Source: Aplectana chamaeleonis
Taxonomy: Eukaryota > Nematoda > Chromadorea > Rhabditida > Cosmocercidae
DNA: 64,000 nt
Assembly: GCA_029168955.1 (NCBI GenBank)
Contig: JAPDOI010001173.1
Location: forward strand, 62,001-126,000
Reading direction: 5' to 3'
Shown: in pieces, positions 1-10,878 of the stretch
How the letters are laid out: each line of letters opens with the position of its first letter
Position numbering within the stretch: position 1 is the first letter of the stretch
The notes under the pieces: model-generated
What the model saw: the letters and a program-made list of their open reading frames with translations, nothing else
Told to the model about the DNA's origin: nothing
Databases searched by the model: none
Made by a program: the position numbers and the translations under genes

Positions 1-29
1 GCATATTTGAGCGCGACCACTGCCTTTAA
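1..29. repeat. Right end of a TTAA-flanked MITE, cut by the window edge
   Basis: The sequence ends GACCACTGCCT followed by TTAA at 26-29. The same terminus closes the complete copy at 28510-29059, so this is the last few bases of a related copy whose body lies outside the window. Confidence 0.6.
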
Positions 30-30
30 G

Positions 31-485
31 GGGTCTGCAGAGTCAAGCCGCGACGTCGCTCGCAGTGACCCTGGGGGATGCGATGCCGAGAACCGACGCC
101 GCGTCGATAATCCTCGAAAACATTCTTGTCGTCGCGTCGAGGCTGAGGTGGTCTGAAGAGTTGCAGCGATCTGCGAGTGGCTGCCTAACGTCAGCTATTG
201 GTGTCTGCAGAGTTGCAGACACCAGCGAGCGGTCGCCGAGCGTCAGGCTTGAAGCGGCGGCAAAAATGATTTCGAATATTATCGTCGCGGCGTCGGTTGC
301 CGCTCGCTGGCTGTCGCGGCATCAAATTACTGTGATGCCCTTTATGCCGCGTCGTTCGCCCTTTTGCCCTATGTTTTCACCATTGGATCGCCCCACATTG
401 TCCATTGCTGCGAGCAACGCCGCGACTTCAACTTCAACTTGGACGCTAGGCGATCACTCACGGGTTGCTGCAACTCTGCAGACCC
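31..485. repeat. Terminal-inverted-repeat element, non-coding
   Basis: The ends are inverted copies: GGGTCTGCAGAGT at 31-43 and ACTCTGCAGACCC at 473-485. Shorter copies of the same words (TCTGCAGAGTTGCAG) recur near 204-220. An ORF at 65-601 runs through the element but has no recognisable domain. A MITE or foldback is the simplest reading; no target duplication is clear. Confidence 0.5.
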
Positions 486-1606
486 TTCTTGAGTGCAGAC
501 AAGCAACGAGTTTACACCGCGCCGTTTTTTTTTGCTCTTTTCTTTTGTTTAGTCATATTTTTTCTAGGCTTAGCAGTACCTGGTGTTCGTTTTCGATATG
601 ATTATCCTCCCTTCGTAAATCACTTTTCTTGTGCCTTGTAGCATGAACGAATTTCTCGTTTTCCTGATGCGACTGCCAACCGTATTGAACCGAAAAAAAT
701 TAGGGTTGAAAATTATTTGATGATTGAGGATGAATTCGATTCAGATTACGCATTGTACGCGGCATATCACGCACGCATCACGTACCAAACAGGCACTTAG
801 TATTTCGTCGTTTCTCTCCACTGAGAGCCACTAGAACGACAAAGAGTACTACATACTACTCGGACTTCAGATGTAGATGTTTCATACATCTAGTCACCGT
901 ATAGCATAAGCTAAAACAGTAGATGTGGAGTAGAAAGGAGAAGTAGTGGTGTCAGTTGTAGTTGCCGATGTAGACAGCTCCCCTGCTGTTTTTGACTGCA
1001 AAGTTGATAACGGGCTCTCGGGTTGCGCTGGACCCAGAGTCCCTTCAACGGCAAGACCTCAATCATGAGTGATTTCACTATATATTTGGTTGTGAATAAG
1101 TCGTTGCGTTTCTTTGAATTGCGAATAGCGCATCGATTTTTGCAACTTTTGGCGACATGCCATAAACTATTTGAAAAGAAAAAATTCGCTCTACAAAATA
1201 GCGTACATAGTTTTCCGAAGGGCGCCATATTTGTAATAAGCACCCAGAACAACTCCTGGAATTTTTTTAAAGCTAATTTCGGGAGAATTTTTCTTAATAC
1301 CCGAAAAATCGCCATTTGGGTACCCCCGTCTCTCTTCGCAAAGCTATGGTAATGCCCACTTTTGGAAATCTGTAAATCTCTGAGGCATTTAGGAAATTCT
1401 GAACACGGATTATTGATATGCAGGACTATACCGACAACATCCAGAACATGGTTCTTTAAAAAAAACATCGGGGTGTAAGTAAAACAGGCTCTAGTGAGTG
1501 GTACACTCACTACTAAACTGAGTACGGGGGGGGGACCGCGAAAATTTCGAACTTGGAAGGGAGGTACCTCCGACGGGCACATCGCCAGACACGCCTTACC
1601 CTGCTC
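486..1606. other. Unassigned sequence
   Basis: No gene was recognised. Overlapping ORFs on both strands (1023-1352 plus, 911-1582 minus) show no known domain and no splice context. A 9-bp stem with 3-nt loop (1492-1512) precedes a run of G near 1525. Confidence 0.4.
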
Positions 1607-1610
1607 TTAA

Positions 1611-2739
1611 CCCATTCACGACCACGTGTCCCTCCGGTGGGACACGCGTTGACTACCACTTCGGACCGCGTGTCCCACCGGTGGGACACCCTTTTCAAAA
1701 ATCGATTTCTCCGCCACAAGAAACTACTTTCGAACCTACACATGATCAATGTCTTGACCTACCCAAGTCCTAAATAAAAACCTCGTGGTCCATCAGAAGG
1801 TCAAATGCAACAACATGTTTTCTAAAATTTTCTTTCTAAAATAAAACTTTCTAAAATTGGGTGAGCTGAAGTAGAGGAAAAAACGGCTGTAAAGCAGCTA
1901 TAGAAGCACCTAGTCATTTCTTTTTTCCTCCTTTTGCTAGCTTTAAAGGCAGTGTTCACGATGATTTTCGTCCTCGAGTTTTTCACATAAAACAATGCGT
2001 TGGCCTCCAAGTGTTACCAAAATTACGAAGAAACGGCGAGAAACGCATTAAAACGTCGTATTTCAGTGACATTGTTCTATAACATGGACTAGTTGTCCGG
2101 TTGAATGAACATGTTCATGGTGGTTGTCACCGGTGGAAAATGAGGTCAATCGAATATAGAAAAATATTTTATGCAAAGCAGTATTAGTTAGGGTCCTAAA
2201 GAAAGAACGGAACAATAGAGAGTAGAGAATTGCATAGGACGGGTCCACAAAAGATTTCATTGTCACAACAAACACTTCCTGTGATACTTAAGAGGCGGGG
2301 TGATACTTAAGGATTTCGTGTACTTCTAGCGCGTTTTTCTCAATTTCTGCATGATTTTAGTGCTATCCGGGAGCCACTTAATCGATATAGCAAGTTATCT
2401 CACAATTGAAGATTATCGTGAACACTGCCTTTAAGGTTGCTTGGTACAAACCTATCGTTTAAAACTCGTTTACTTTTCTGAAAGCGTTGCAGCTCAGTTG
2501 ACCCCGTTTTGGTTTGAGTTATTGTTTCTCGATAACAAAAGCGTCTCGGAAGCTCAAACTCTGATACTGTCCGACCATCGTTGCTAGGTACAATATGGAC
2601 ACGACAAAGAAAAAGGAATTACCCGTGGGACGCTATTCAAGCCAGCGTGTCCCACCGGTGGGACACGTTATACGGTGACGCAATATTGCACGCGGTCCGA
2701 ACGTGCAGCCACCCAAAATTAGGCTTAGTCGTGAATGGG
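1611..2739. mobile_element. piggyBac-like TTAA element (MITE), with a nested MITE
   Basis: The ends are inverted copies, CCCATTCACG at 1611-1620 and GTGAATGGG ending at 2739, flanked by TTAA (1607-1610) and TTGA (2740-2743). TTAA targets with CCC-type ends are characteristic of the piggyBac superfamily. The palindrome GTGTCCCACCGGTGGGACAC lies just inside both ends (about 1669-1690 and 2649-2670), with a mismatched copy near 1627. No transposase is present, and about 480 bp of the interior is a second MITE (1947-2430). Confidence 0.55.
1947..2430. repeat. TTAA-flanked MITE, AGGCAGTGTTCACGATGA family, copy 1
   Basis: The element runs from AGGCAGTGTTCACGATGA to ATCGTGAACACTGCCT with TTAA on both sides (1943-1946, 2431-2434). 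It is inserted inside the piggyBac-like element. The interior is closely similar to the copy at 3535-4014. Confidence 0.75.
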
Positions 2740-2743
2740 TTGA

Positions 2744-2878
2744 GGGGCTGAGCAGAGTGCCATCAAGGCGCGGCGCGACCTAATGGTGGGCTGCCGTATT
2801 GATAGATCGCCGCGATTTATCTATACGGCAGCCCACCATTAGGTCGCGCCGCGCCTTGATGGCACTCTGCTCAGCCCC
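2744..2878. repeat. 135-bp near-perfect palindrome, GGGGCTGAGCAGAGTG family
   Basis: The whole segment is self-complementary with no real spacer: GGGGCTGAGCAGAGTGCC at the left pairs with GGCACTCTGCTCAGCCCC at the right, and the centre is around GATCGCCGCGAT. It belongs to a family with members at 5788-5917 and 63806-63933. It has no coding potential and can fold into a long hairpin. Confidence 0.8.
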
Positions 2879-3020
2879 TAAGGGGCCGAATAGACTCCCT
2901 CCGCTGAAAGACGCGGCAGCATGCAATGGAGGAGAATCGATCGTGCGGCGCCGCACGATCAATACTCGTCCATTACATGCTGCCGCGCCTTTCAGCGGCG
3001 GGAGTCTATTTGGCCCCTAA
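2879..3020. repeat. Second adjacent palindrome, about 142 bp
   Basis: It abuts the previous palindrome. The left end TAAGGGGCCGAATAGACTCC pairs with GGAGTCTATTTGGCCCCTAA at the right, centred on GTGCGGCGCCGCAC. The arms differ from the 2744-2878 palindrome, so this is a distinct family. Confidence 0.75.
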
Positions 3021-3534
3021 TAGGCAGCGTCCATACGTCGCGAGGACGCGCGCTCTCTCTGTTCCGCGGTCCTCAACGGTCCTCAACTCTGATGGGTACC
3101 CGATATCATGAGAGACACCGACAATCATCTCCTGGCTCGCGTTGATTCGATTGTTAACTTTTGACCTGTTAATCAATCACTCAACTCGACTCGTTGGCAG
3201 CTCATTTACCACGGTTTGTGACAGCCGTGGTGGATCTAAAGAATACGATAGCATTAGTTTTGAACGAGGTTCGAGGATTGGTGCTTTAGGAATGAAGCTT
3301 TAAGTATGACACTTGTTACATCTCGCTCTCTCTCTCTCTCGAAAAGGGTCTTAGCGAGTGAGGGCGAGAGCGATCGTAAGTGCGCACGAGCGCCTAGCAA
3401 ACAGTGTGCCCTCGATGGCTATCGATTTTGCGTAATCGCGCACTCTCGTAACTTATGGACGATGCCATAGACATATTGAATCAGGCAGATCATGTTTTGA
3501 CCGACAGCTATCCGATAGGTGTGCTGCCGTATAA

Positions 3535-4014
3535 AGGCAGTGTTCACGATGATTTTTGTTCCCGGGTTTTGCATTCAAAACAATACGTTGGCCATCAAGT
3601 GTTACCAAAGTTACAAAGAAACGGCTTGAAACGCACTAAAAGTCTTATTTCAGTGACATTATTCTCTGGCCTGAACTAGTCCGATTGGATGAACATGTTC
3701 ACGGTGATTGTCACCGGTGAAAAATGGGTTTAGTCAAAAATGGAAGAATACTTTAGGCAAAACGGTATTAGTTAGGGTCCGAAACAAAGAAGACAGCAAC
3801 AGAGAACAGCGAACTGTAAAAGACGGATCCACAAAAGATTCCATTGTCACAACGAACAGTTCCAGTGGGAGTAAAAAGGTGAGGTAAGAGTAAATGATTT
3901 GGTGCCCTTCTGGGGCGTTTTTCTTTATTTTTTCGTCAGTTTAGTTCTACCCGGTGGCCAAACAATCGATTTAGGGATTAATCTCAAAATCGAAGATTAT
4001 CGTGGACACTGCCT
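3535..4014. repeat. TTAA-flanked MITE, AGGCAGTGTTCACGATGA family, copy 2
   Basis: The ends are AGGCAGTGTTCACGATGATT and TTATCGTGGACACTGCCT, with TTAA after the right end (4015-4018) and ATAA before the left end. The interior matches the 1947-2430 copy over most of its length, for example the shared CAAGTGTTACCAAA segment. Confidence 0.7.
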
Positions 4015-4018
4015 TTAA

Positions 4019-5250
4019 CTGATCGAGAGTGATTAAATCACCTACTTCTATCTCATCGATACCTCTAGTATTCTTCGAAACTTTTCGTTGTGATTTTTTC
4101 CGTGCCTGTGTTCAACGCGGGCCAGGTTATCTAAGCAATATTTTTCACTCAGACGATAGCAGGCCCTGAGCCCACCCCGAATGCATCCGGAGCCGCGTCT
4201 ATGTTGCGCTCAGGGTGACAAACTTGGCAATTTTCGGGCCACATATGTTGCGATGCAGGCCACATACGTTGCGCTTCGGGTGCTACCGACGAAATTGATT
4301 CACGCAGCGCCCTGAGCGCACCTGTCGGCTTATGACGTAATAGTATGTCATCCATCGTCGACAGTTGCGCCTCGGGCGCTTTCTATAAATCGATTTTAGC
4401 AAGACTGTTGCAAAAATCGATACTTCAACGTATTTCAGATCCTTCGCTGATCGACTTTCGGACGCATTTTAGCTAATCGACAACTTTTCAGATAAGAATC
4501 CAGCGATTTCCACACATTCACCCTATTAATCCACCCTACCGAATTTCCTCAAATCGATTTGACCCTTAATTGTTCCTTTTCTGAGCTAGTCCGGATTATG
4601 TTATACCTAAGCTTAATAGACTTTCCTCTGCTCTGAAATTCGATTCCGTCACAATTCCCCTCAACATTTCACCCGTTGATCTTCTGACTTTACCCGACTC
4701 TCCTCAACTATTCAGTATATTTTCCCGAATTATTAGGTATTCACAGCAACCTTCCAGTCCAAGGTACCAGCCCCTAATAGACACAATTCGAGCGAAAGAA
4801 TGAGTAATTTCGGGCGAAAAAAATACTCGAATAAAATTCGAGCGATTGAATGAGTATGCCTTATAAAGTATGTTCAGAAAGCTTAAAATGTGTAAATGAA
4901 TCCAATAAACCCTCTTAGAAATTTCCGAATCAATGATTTCTTCCACATAAGAGCTTCCTAATTGTTCAGAGTGAAATATTAGATTTGAATACAGTTTTTA
5001 GGAAACTCCCGAATGGCTGCATCCAAGCAATTCTTTTTTTTTCCAAATTTTTCGAAAATAATCAAATAAATTCGAGAGCTTTCCCCCAGGGATTTTTGCG
5101 AAATGCACTCGAGAAGTTGTTTAAAAGCTCTAACTTTTAATATTGTCTAAATATTGCTCAGATACAGCCTGCGACAATGGAAAAAGACCGTAGTGCCGTT
5201 GCATACTTATACTGTAGCCATGGCTGACTCGGTTCTATACCCTGATTCAT
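4019..5250. other. Unassigned sequence
   Basis: I see no recognisable gene or element. Around 4160-4380 the words GCGCT and GGGCCACATA recur. The remainder is A/T-rich with short ORFs (4149-4355 minus, 4704-4946 minus) that match no family I know. Confidence 0.4.
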
Positions 5251-5254
5251 AGCT

Positions 5255-5360
5255 GGTCGCTTCGACTTCAAGTCGAAGCGATCAACAATGCTGTCGCGAT
5301 CTGAAATCGCTGGATGAAGCGATTTGAAATCGCTCCGTGCAGAGATTTCAAATCGCTCGG
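5255..5360. repeat. Cluster of short perfect inverted repeats
   Basis: CGCTTCGACTT/AAGTCGAAGCG (5258-5280) and AGCGATTTGAAATC/GATTTCAAATCGCT (5318-5357) are two adjacent hairpins. The words resemble the hairpins near 8320-8550, and a CAGGCAAACTGGGGATC word just downstream (about 5387) recurs inverted near 7921. Confidence 0.5.
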
Positions 5361-5469
5361 GCGGACGTGATTTCGCGTGAAATCTCAGGCAAACTGGGGA
5401 TCAGAACCCCGTCCGACGGCCGTCGGAGCGGTCGAGGACGTGGGCTCCGACAGCCAAAGTGGGCGGAGT

Positions 5470-5970
5470 CGTTCCCCTGCTGCTGCCTTTGGTGCCCCTA
5501 CAGCCGCGCTCGGTGCCCCTGCTCCGGCACTTTTAAGACGCCCCTGCTGCTGCCTTTGGTGCCCCTGCTCCAGCCTCCTCAAAGCGCCCCTGCAGCCGCT
5601 TTCGGTGCCCCTGCTCCAGCCCTTTTTAGGTGCCCCTGCAACCGCCTTTGGCCCTTCTGCTCCAGCCCTTTCAAAGCCCCCCTGCAGCCGTGTTCGGTGC
5701 CCCTGCTCCGGCTCTTTTAAAGTGCCCCTGCAGCCGCGTTCGGTGCCTGTGCTCCAGCTCTTTTAAGATGCCCCTGCAGCCGCCTTCGGGGCTGAGCAGA
5801 GTGCCAAAAGGGCGCGGCCTGATGATGGAGAGCCGTATTGATAGATCGCCGCGATCTGTCAATATGGCTCTCCAACATCATGCCGCGCCGCGCCCTTTTG
5901 GCACTCTGCTCAGCCCCTTCGCGGCCCCTGCTCCAGCCCTTCTAAGATGCCCCTGCTCCAGCCATTTCAA
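5470..5970. repeat. Tandem repeat of about 47 bp, interrupted by a palindrome
   Basis: About seven diverged units alternate CTGCTCCAGCCCTTTTAAAG with CCCCTGCAGCCGC and a TTCGGTG linker. The 130-bp palindrome at 5788-5917 sits inside the array and units continue after it, so the palindrome arrived later. Open frames across the array are by-products of its base composition. Confidence 0.65.
5788..5917. repeat. 130-bp palindrome, GGGGCTGAGCAGAGTG family, copy 2
   Basis: It is self-complementary from GGGGCTGAGCAGAGTGCC to GGCACTCTGCTCAGCCCC. The outer 18 bp match the 2744-2878 palindrome, but the middle arm differs from that copy while remaining largely complementary to its own partner arm. Confidence 0.75.
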
Positions 5971-6107
5971 AGATTTGAATGGACTGGCTACTCATGACTC
6001 CTTCCAATTCTCGAGGAATTCTTTGATAAGCGCTTGATCATAGAGCAATCCTACTACATATCTATCTTTCGCCGAGAGAAAAGTGTGCGGAACTCCACTG
6101 GAATAGC

Positions 6108-6275
6108 GCCAAGGAAAGCGTGTGGGCCCAAGTGGGAGTGCGCGGATGGCGTAGAAAATGCGTTGTACCCAAGTGCGAGTGCTTCAGACGCCATGAAAGG
6201 TGTGCGGGACCCAAGTGCGAGTGTGGCAGACGCCGTAGAAAGTGTGCGGGACCAAAGTGGGAGGGCTCGGAACTC
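6108..6275. repeat. Small diverged array of the 42-bp satellite
   Basis: About four units of the type GTGCGGGACCCAAGTGCGAG followed by TGTGGCAGACGCCGTAGAAA repeat at about 42 bp. The sequence is clearly the same family as the large array at 16205-20410, about 10 kb away. Confidence 0.75.
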
Positions 6276-6279
6276 TAGA

Positions 6280-7360
6280 ATAGTTTTGGGCTTTCATAAG
6301 AGAGCGCATACAACCCCTTTCCTCAGGTCCCCTCCCCCTTCACCACTCATTTCAACTGTTTAGCTGTTTCTATGCACTAACGTATTTAAATCGGGTTTAT
6401 ATATGATGATAATAAGAGTTAATCAAAATTCGCATCCATGGAACACAAACATTATTCTATGCACTTCATTTGGCAATACAATTAGCAGGGTGTCGGTTTG
6501 TCATGGAAACGTTCAGTGAATTTCAAACAGCGGTTGGCCTTATCATGACAGAAATTAAATCAAATCGAAAGCCACTTCAGAGCCTTATGCAGCGAAATAT
6601 GGACCGGTGTGTCACGGTACAGATAAGAAGGCTAACGGGTGTTACAAGGTCTGGAATGCTTTGTGATTTCCGACGGTTTAAGTGTTGCCGCCGAAGCCAG
6701 CTTATGGGCCGTCGCAGGAGGAAAGAAAGCGCCTATTTATTCTCCTTACACCCAAGGTGCCGGCGAAGCCGGCACATGGGCCGGCGCAGCCGGACCCAGC
6801 GGCAGAGGCCAGCGTCAGCCGACCGACGCCGCTGGTAATATTATAAATTTGGCGTCGTTTAGTTAGCATTGTAGTTGTTGGCTACGTATATGCCACACCA
6901 TAATTGACGCCTAACTCGAAAATTGGTGAAAAGGGTGGTAATAACAGGGTTTCCGGGACTAATTCACATCGTGGGGTGGATAGTTGATCAAGGGCAAATT
7001 ATCGCTCATTTCGGGGTTTGGAAAACTTTGGTTAAGTTTGAAATATTTGATCAGGGATAAGTGGACATTGATTTTTACACGGAAATCGAGAACGAATTCC
7101 GAAAAGAAATTTAAATACTAGGGAAACGGATAGACGAAAATGCACTGGAAAGCGAAAAACGGAAAAAAATGTATGAATAAATGACAAATCTTGCACTTGG
7201 TCAACGACTCGTTTTCTTCCGATTTTTCCCCATATCCCTCCCCCCCTCGAAGAGACGGAAAACGGATACGCACAAATGACCGCAAAATGGAAACAGAAGT
7301 CGCGTGTTTTCGCACATCCATGGTTCCAGTGTAGCTGGAAAAACTTCTCTAAATTCCTGC
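6280..7360. other. Unassigned sequence with a short GC-rich repeat
   Basis: No gene was recognised. A GC-rich stretch near 6755-6835 repeats GCCGGC words. ORFs at 6470-6838 plus and 7032-7502 minus have no known domain. Confidence 0.35.
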
Positions 7361-7403
7361 CTCTATGAATTTGCGTAAATTTTCTATTAAAAACAGGAAA
7401 AAT

Positions 7404-7631
7404 CGCTGGAATGATTTGACTGAATTCTACCGAGATGCTGCCGCGTCGGTTCCGGACCTGAGCCGTGGCGACAGATTCCAGGCGTATTCGCAACAGAATC
7501 AAGGCATTGCCTGGGAATCTGTTGAGATCTCACTGCCTCGAACAGAAGAAAATGCACCGATGCCAAGGCTTTGCTTCGAATCTGCCGCGTTTTATGTCAA
7601 AACATACCAAGACTTGAATCAGCAAAAATGA
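7404..7631 (+). CDS. Unidentified coding-like ORF segment
   Basis: The open frame reads about 75 residues beginning NRWNDLTEFYRDAAASV and ending TYQDLNQQK before a TGA. Synonymous choice is varied and residue composition looks like a real, soluble, mixed-charge protein rather than a shadow frame. AACAG just upstream (7393-7397) could be a splice acceptor, though no pyrimidine tract is obvious; an in-frame ATG also exists at 7365. I recognise no family. It could be a terminal exon of a host gene or part of an unknown mobile element. It does not resemble the missing upstream tuberin region as I recall it. Confidence 0.3.
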   Translation, partial: RWNDLTEFYRDAAASVPDLSRGDRFQAYSQQNQGIAWESVEISLPRTEENAPMPRLCFESAAFYVKTYQDLNQQK

Positions 7632-7639
7632 CTCACAGA

Positions 7640-8310
7640 GCATCAGCAGCACCGAAGCATCCAGCATCGATGTTTGAGACGGCAGCTGCAGCAGGACGAA
7701 TATGGGAGACGAGACGTCATCGATGGCGTCATCGAACTATGTGCTAACACATCCATAAGGATCGATAACGTGATCACAGGTGTTTGGACGTGCAATATTG
7801 CAATATGCGGAAAGCCAGCGCTCGCACAGCCTGCCGGCCAGAAGCCAGCGCTGGCACTTTCGGCAGGAGCACCGGCTGTCCGCCAGCCCGATCCATATCT
7901 GGCGTATTCTACGGCGCTCCGATCCCCAGTTTGCCTGAGATAGACGGACAATTGCGGACCACGCCGCAGGAATAAAAAAAGCATTTTTCTCGACATTTCT
8001 ACTTACTTTTTGTGGCATTGTGGCCCTTACCTTCTAGATAAAAGAGTTTTGCATAGTTTCCAAACAAACAATGGTTCCAAAAACGATGGGGGTGGAATTT
8101 GCTTGAGCAAAAACTTAAAACTACGACTAAGGTTACTAATTGCTAGAAGCACTGCATGAAATGTGATTCTCGGTATTCTTATAATATTTTCTCATCTCTA
8201 TCATCGTAAACGTGTCATAAATACACGTTTTTCCCTTCCATGAGCCTTCTTTTATGTTGGTTAACTGTGACGTCTGCAAATTTGCGCCACATACGCAAGG
8301 TTGTGACGAA
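7640..8310. other. Unassigned sequence
   Basis: Overlapping ORFs on both strands at 7643-8018 share a CGCTGGC-rich segment and look like shadows. CCAGTTTGCC near 7928 repeats, inverted, a word from about 5388. No gene was recognised. Confidence 0.35.
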
Positions 8311-8316
8311 AGATTG

Positions 8317-8560
8317 CAGACTAGTCGCTTCGACTAGACGAGTCGCTTCCATCATGGAAGCGACGCGACTAGTCGAAGCGACCTAACAAAGTAAGCAGGT
8401 CGCCTCGACCAGCTATGAAATACCCCAGTCGCTAGGGGATTGCGACTGAAACTGCCAACTGTTCCAAACCGTCGCGACTCAGTGCAAGATCTGTTGGCGC
8501 GATGGGTTTTGTAACTGTTGGCAGTGCCGCGACTAGTCGAAGCGACCTGCTTTGAATGAG
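8317..8560. repeat. Nested hairpins and a small TIR element
   Basis: GTCGCTTCCAT/ATGGAAGCGAC (8342-8364) is a perfect hairpin enclosed by CTAGTCG/CGACTAG words. The flanking segment 8393-8552 has inverted ends AAGCAGGTCGC and GCGACCTGCTT, with inner inverted words CTGCCAAC and GTTGGCAG. There is no coding potential. Confidence 0.5.
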
Positions 8561-9019
8561 CCTTAAGAAACGATAATGAACAGCTGTTAATTTTTTTCTT
8601 CGTAATGTTTTTTTGTGTTTCCTCAACTTTTCGTGTATGTCTTGCGTGTATCCAATGTCAATAAACTGGGTGTATTGATATTGAGTGCGTTGGGAGAAAA
8701 CTCACCATTTTGAACATAACCGGTTCTTTTTTCTATGGAATTGCGATGAAAATTAAAAGTTTGCTGTCGATTATGGCGTGACGTACGCAGAGGTGTAGAG
8801 AACCCTAGTGGTCGGCAAGACTAATTTTTTTACTCCATTTCAGAGGAAAAACGCTGTGAACGTTCAAAAAAGTTCTCCCCCAAAGTTCACTCGGTTAACG
8901 ATTCGGGGTTCGAGTCCAAAGGCGTGCAGTATGCTTTCAGATGTCGATCAGAACTCAGATAAAATGATGATTGAGGGTTTTGATCATTATAAATTTAAAA
9001 TAATTCGAATGTGTTGACG

Positions 9020-9230
9020 CTTAAGTATGTATTTGAATTTCGAATACTATCCGAAAGTCTGCTTCGGCAATATTCGAATTTCGAATCATATTCGACAGCC
9101 TATTTTTGATTTATTCAAATTTGCAATACTATTCGAAACCGCTGTTTTCAAAGCACATGAATTTCGAATATTATTCCAAAGCAAAATTTTTGAATTTCGA
9201 ATCGTTCGAATTTAGAAAAATCACTCGAAT
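9020..9230. repeat. A/T-rich stretch with recurring ATTCGAA words
   Basis: Phrases such as GAATTTCGAAT and ATTCGAA recur about ten times in 200 bp. They may be the remains of a palindromic element, but no ends were found. Confidence 0.35.
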
Positions 9231-9375
9231 ATTTTTGTAATAATACAATTCGGTCTGATGTATAACCCTACAGCTTTTACTAAGCAAACACGCAGAAAGA
9301 ATACGGAAAAATCTAAGAGACAAAAAAACACAACCCAGAAGAAAACTATCAGCTGTTTCCTCTCTACTGCTCTAA

Positions 9376-9499
9376 GGCCGAAATCATACTGCCCGCGACC
9401 AACGACGGCAACAGTACATATCAGGTACATCGGTTTTCGGTCGATATGGATGATAAACATTGCGTCGCGTCGCTCGTCGCTGAAAGTATGATCCCGGCC
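9376..9499. repeat. 124-bp Harbinger-like MITE
   Basis: The inverted ends GGCCGAAATCATACT and AGTATGATCCCGGCC are flanked by the 3-bp duplication TAA (9373-9375 and 9500-9502). A TAA duplication with GG/CC ends fits the PIF/Harbinger superfamily. Confidence 0.55.
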
Positions 9500-10083
9500 T
9501 AATGCCCTATTCTTCAGTCTCGAACTTTTGTCAGAACTGAGATTCTGCAAGGAGGTTCTCAGAAACCATCTTTCATCCCATCGAATCAAAACTACATATA
9601 GCCACACACTAATCTTTTCACCGCAGGAATGATACGTCGGTAAGGCTAAAAAAAGAAAACTCATTGGATAGACCATAAAAATGATTCAACAAAGAGCCAT
9701 AAAAGGAAATGGGGTAGATGTATCGACATCGGTGGAGTTTGATGACTGGGCGTAGTCTCTGGGTTTCGAAATTCGCGTGTTAGTGATCGCATGTGGCCCG
9801 GAGAGCAACCTGAACGCACTGCACGTTGCAATCACAATCGAAACGCACCGCAAGTTCGCATATCAACTGCTCTGCGTTTCAGTTGCAATGGGCGGGGAGA
9901 GGCGGAGCGGGTTCGCTCCGGGCCTGCTACTGTCTGAGGAGCTCCGTTTCTTTCTCCATCCTATTAAAGCAAATAATGATAGAAGTGATTTATAAAGATG
10001 AAAACTCGTCTTCATTCCCTGAGGCAGATTCCATACATTGCAAGAGCATGCAATTACGCAAAATCCATGGTCAAAAACACACG

Positions 10084-10131
10084 ATTTGCCAGCTGCTGAT
10101 GTGCGTTTACGCTGATCAGCAGCTGGCAAAT
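10084..10131. repeat. Perfect 17-bp hairpin
   Basis: ATTTGCCAGCTGCTGAT (10084-10100) pairs exactly with ATCAGCAGCTGGCAAAT (10115-10131) across a 14-nt loop. It lies about 45 bp upstream of a longer perfect hairpin. Confidence 0.7.
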
Positions 10132-10175
10132 GCCTGCTCCGGGAAAGGAACAGCAAGCCCCAGGCTGACGCGGGC

Positions 10176-10239
10176 TTGAAGAAGGCTCGAGGCTAAATGC
10201 TCTCTGTTCTTAGAGCATTTAGCCTCGAGCCTTCTTCAA
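10176..10239. repeat. Perfect 28-bp hairpin with an 8-nt loop
   Basis: Bases 10176-10203 (TTGAAGAAGGCTCGAGGCTA...) are exactly complementary to 10212-10239. There are no mismatches or bulges. It lies about 450 bp upstream of the first tuberin exon seen. It could be a young MITE remnant or a transcribed hairpin. Confidence 0.8.
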
Positions 10240-10688
10240 AATAATGCCCTCGTTATTCATAGTTCGAACACGGCTGTCACAGAGCGTGGTACATGAGCAG
10301 CCAAGGCACCGGGCACCTATCAGCGCTAGGGAGCGTTTAGGAGCGCAGAACAGCGAAAGCGCGCGTTCCCTTCATGTATGAATGTGATGCGTTGCACATT
10401 CGATTTCTTGGTCAAATAGGCTTGGATGTGTCTCGGGCCTATACCATAACTTCTGGGGGCCAGCCGATTTTGTAGTCAGTGCTTAACTTTCTCAGACGAT
10501 GTGATCCCAGTTTACAGACCGTGAAGAGATAGAAGGCTCGGTTGACCTTGGACGAGCGTCGAGCCCAAACGTGAGCACCGAAAGCAGCGCCTCCTGCCAC
10601 TTGGTGACACGCACTCATGATGAATGTATTGGCTAGAGAAATTGAAAATTGCGTTACCATTTCGCGTATACCCTTGATATTTGTTCAG

Positions 10689-10821
10689 AACAGAAAATTG
10701 TCTTCTAGATGTGCTGTTCGATATCCGGCGTCTCGTTCAAAAGTATGGTCGCGACTTACAGCACATGACGTGGGTGAAGCTGATGGAGTTGTTTGAAACA
10801 GTTATTGATCTCTGCGAACAG
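10689..10821 (+). CDS. TSC2: Tuberin exon (residues 1-44 of the reconstructed fragment)
   Basis: Acceptor TTTGTTCAG precedes the exon and GTGTTA follows it. The translation includes LLDVLFDIRRLVQKYGRDLQ and TWVKLMELFETVIDL, matching the tuberin segment that in human reads ITRLIKKYRKELQ with a following WDILLNIIERLL. The first base completes a codon begun in an earlier exon that I could not locate; the exon ends in phase 0. Confidence 0.8.
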
Positions 10822-10878
10822 GTGTTACTCAGGCATCTTCAGGTTTTGTAGATCGTTCACGTATTTGATTTTTTGTAG

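Noticed and set aside
8885..8915. tRNA B-box-like GGTTCGAGTCC
   Set aside because: No A box, acceptor stem or cloverleaf pairing surrounds it.
9221..9676. 151-codon minus-strand ORF
   Set aside because: It runs through a small TIR MITE (9376-9499) and has no recognisable domain, so it is likely a chance frame.
10439..10660. Minus-strand ORF (SACHQVAGGAAFGAHVWARR...) as a gene or as the missing tuberin exon
   Set aside because: It is on the wrong strand for TSC2, has no clear splice sites, and any similarity to tuberin or LINE sequence is too weak to assert.
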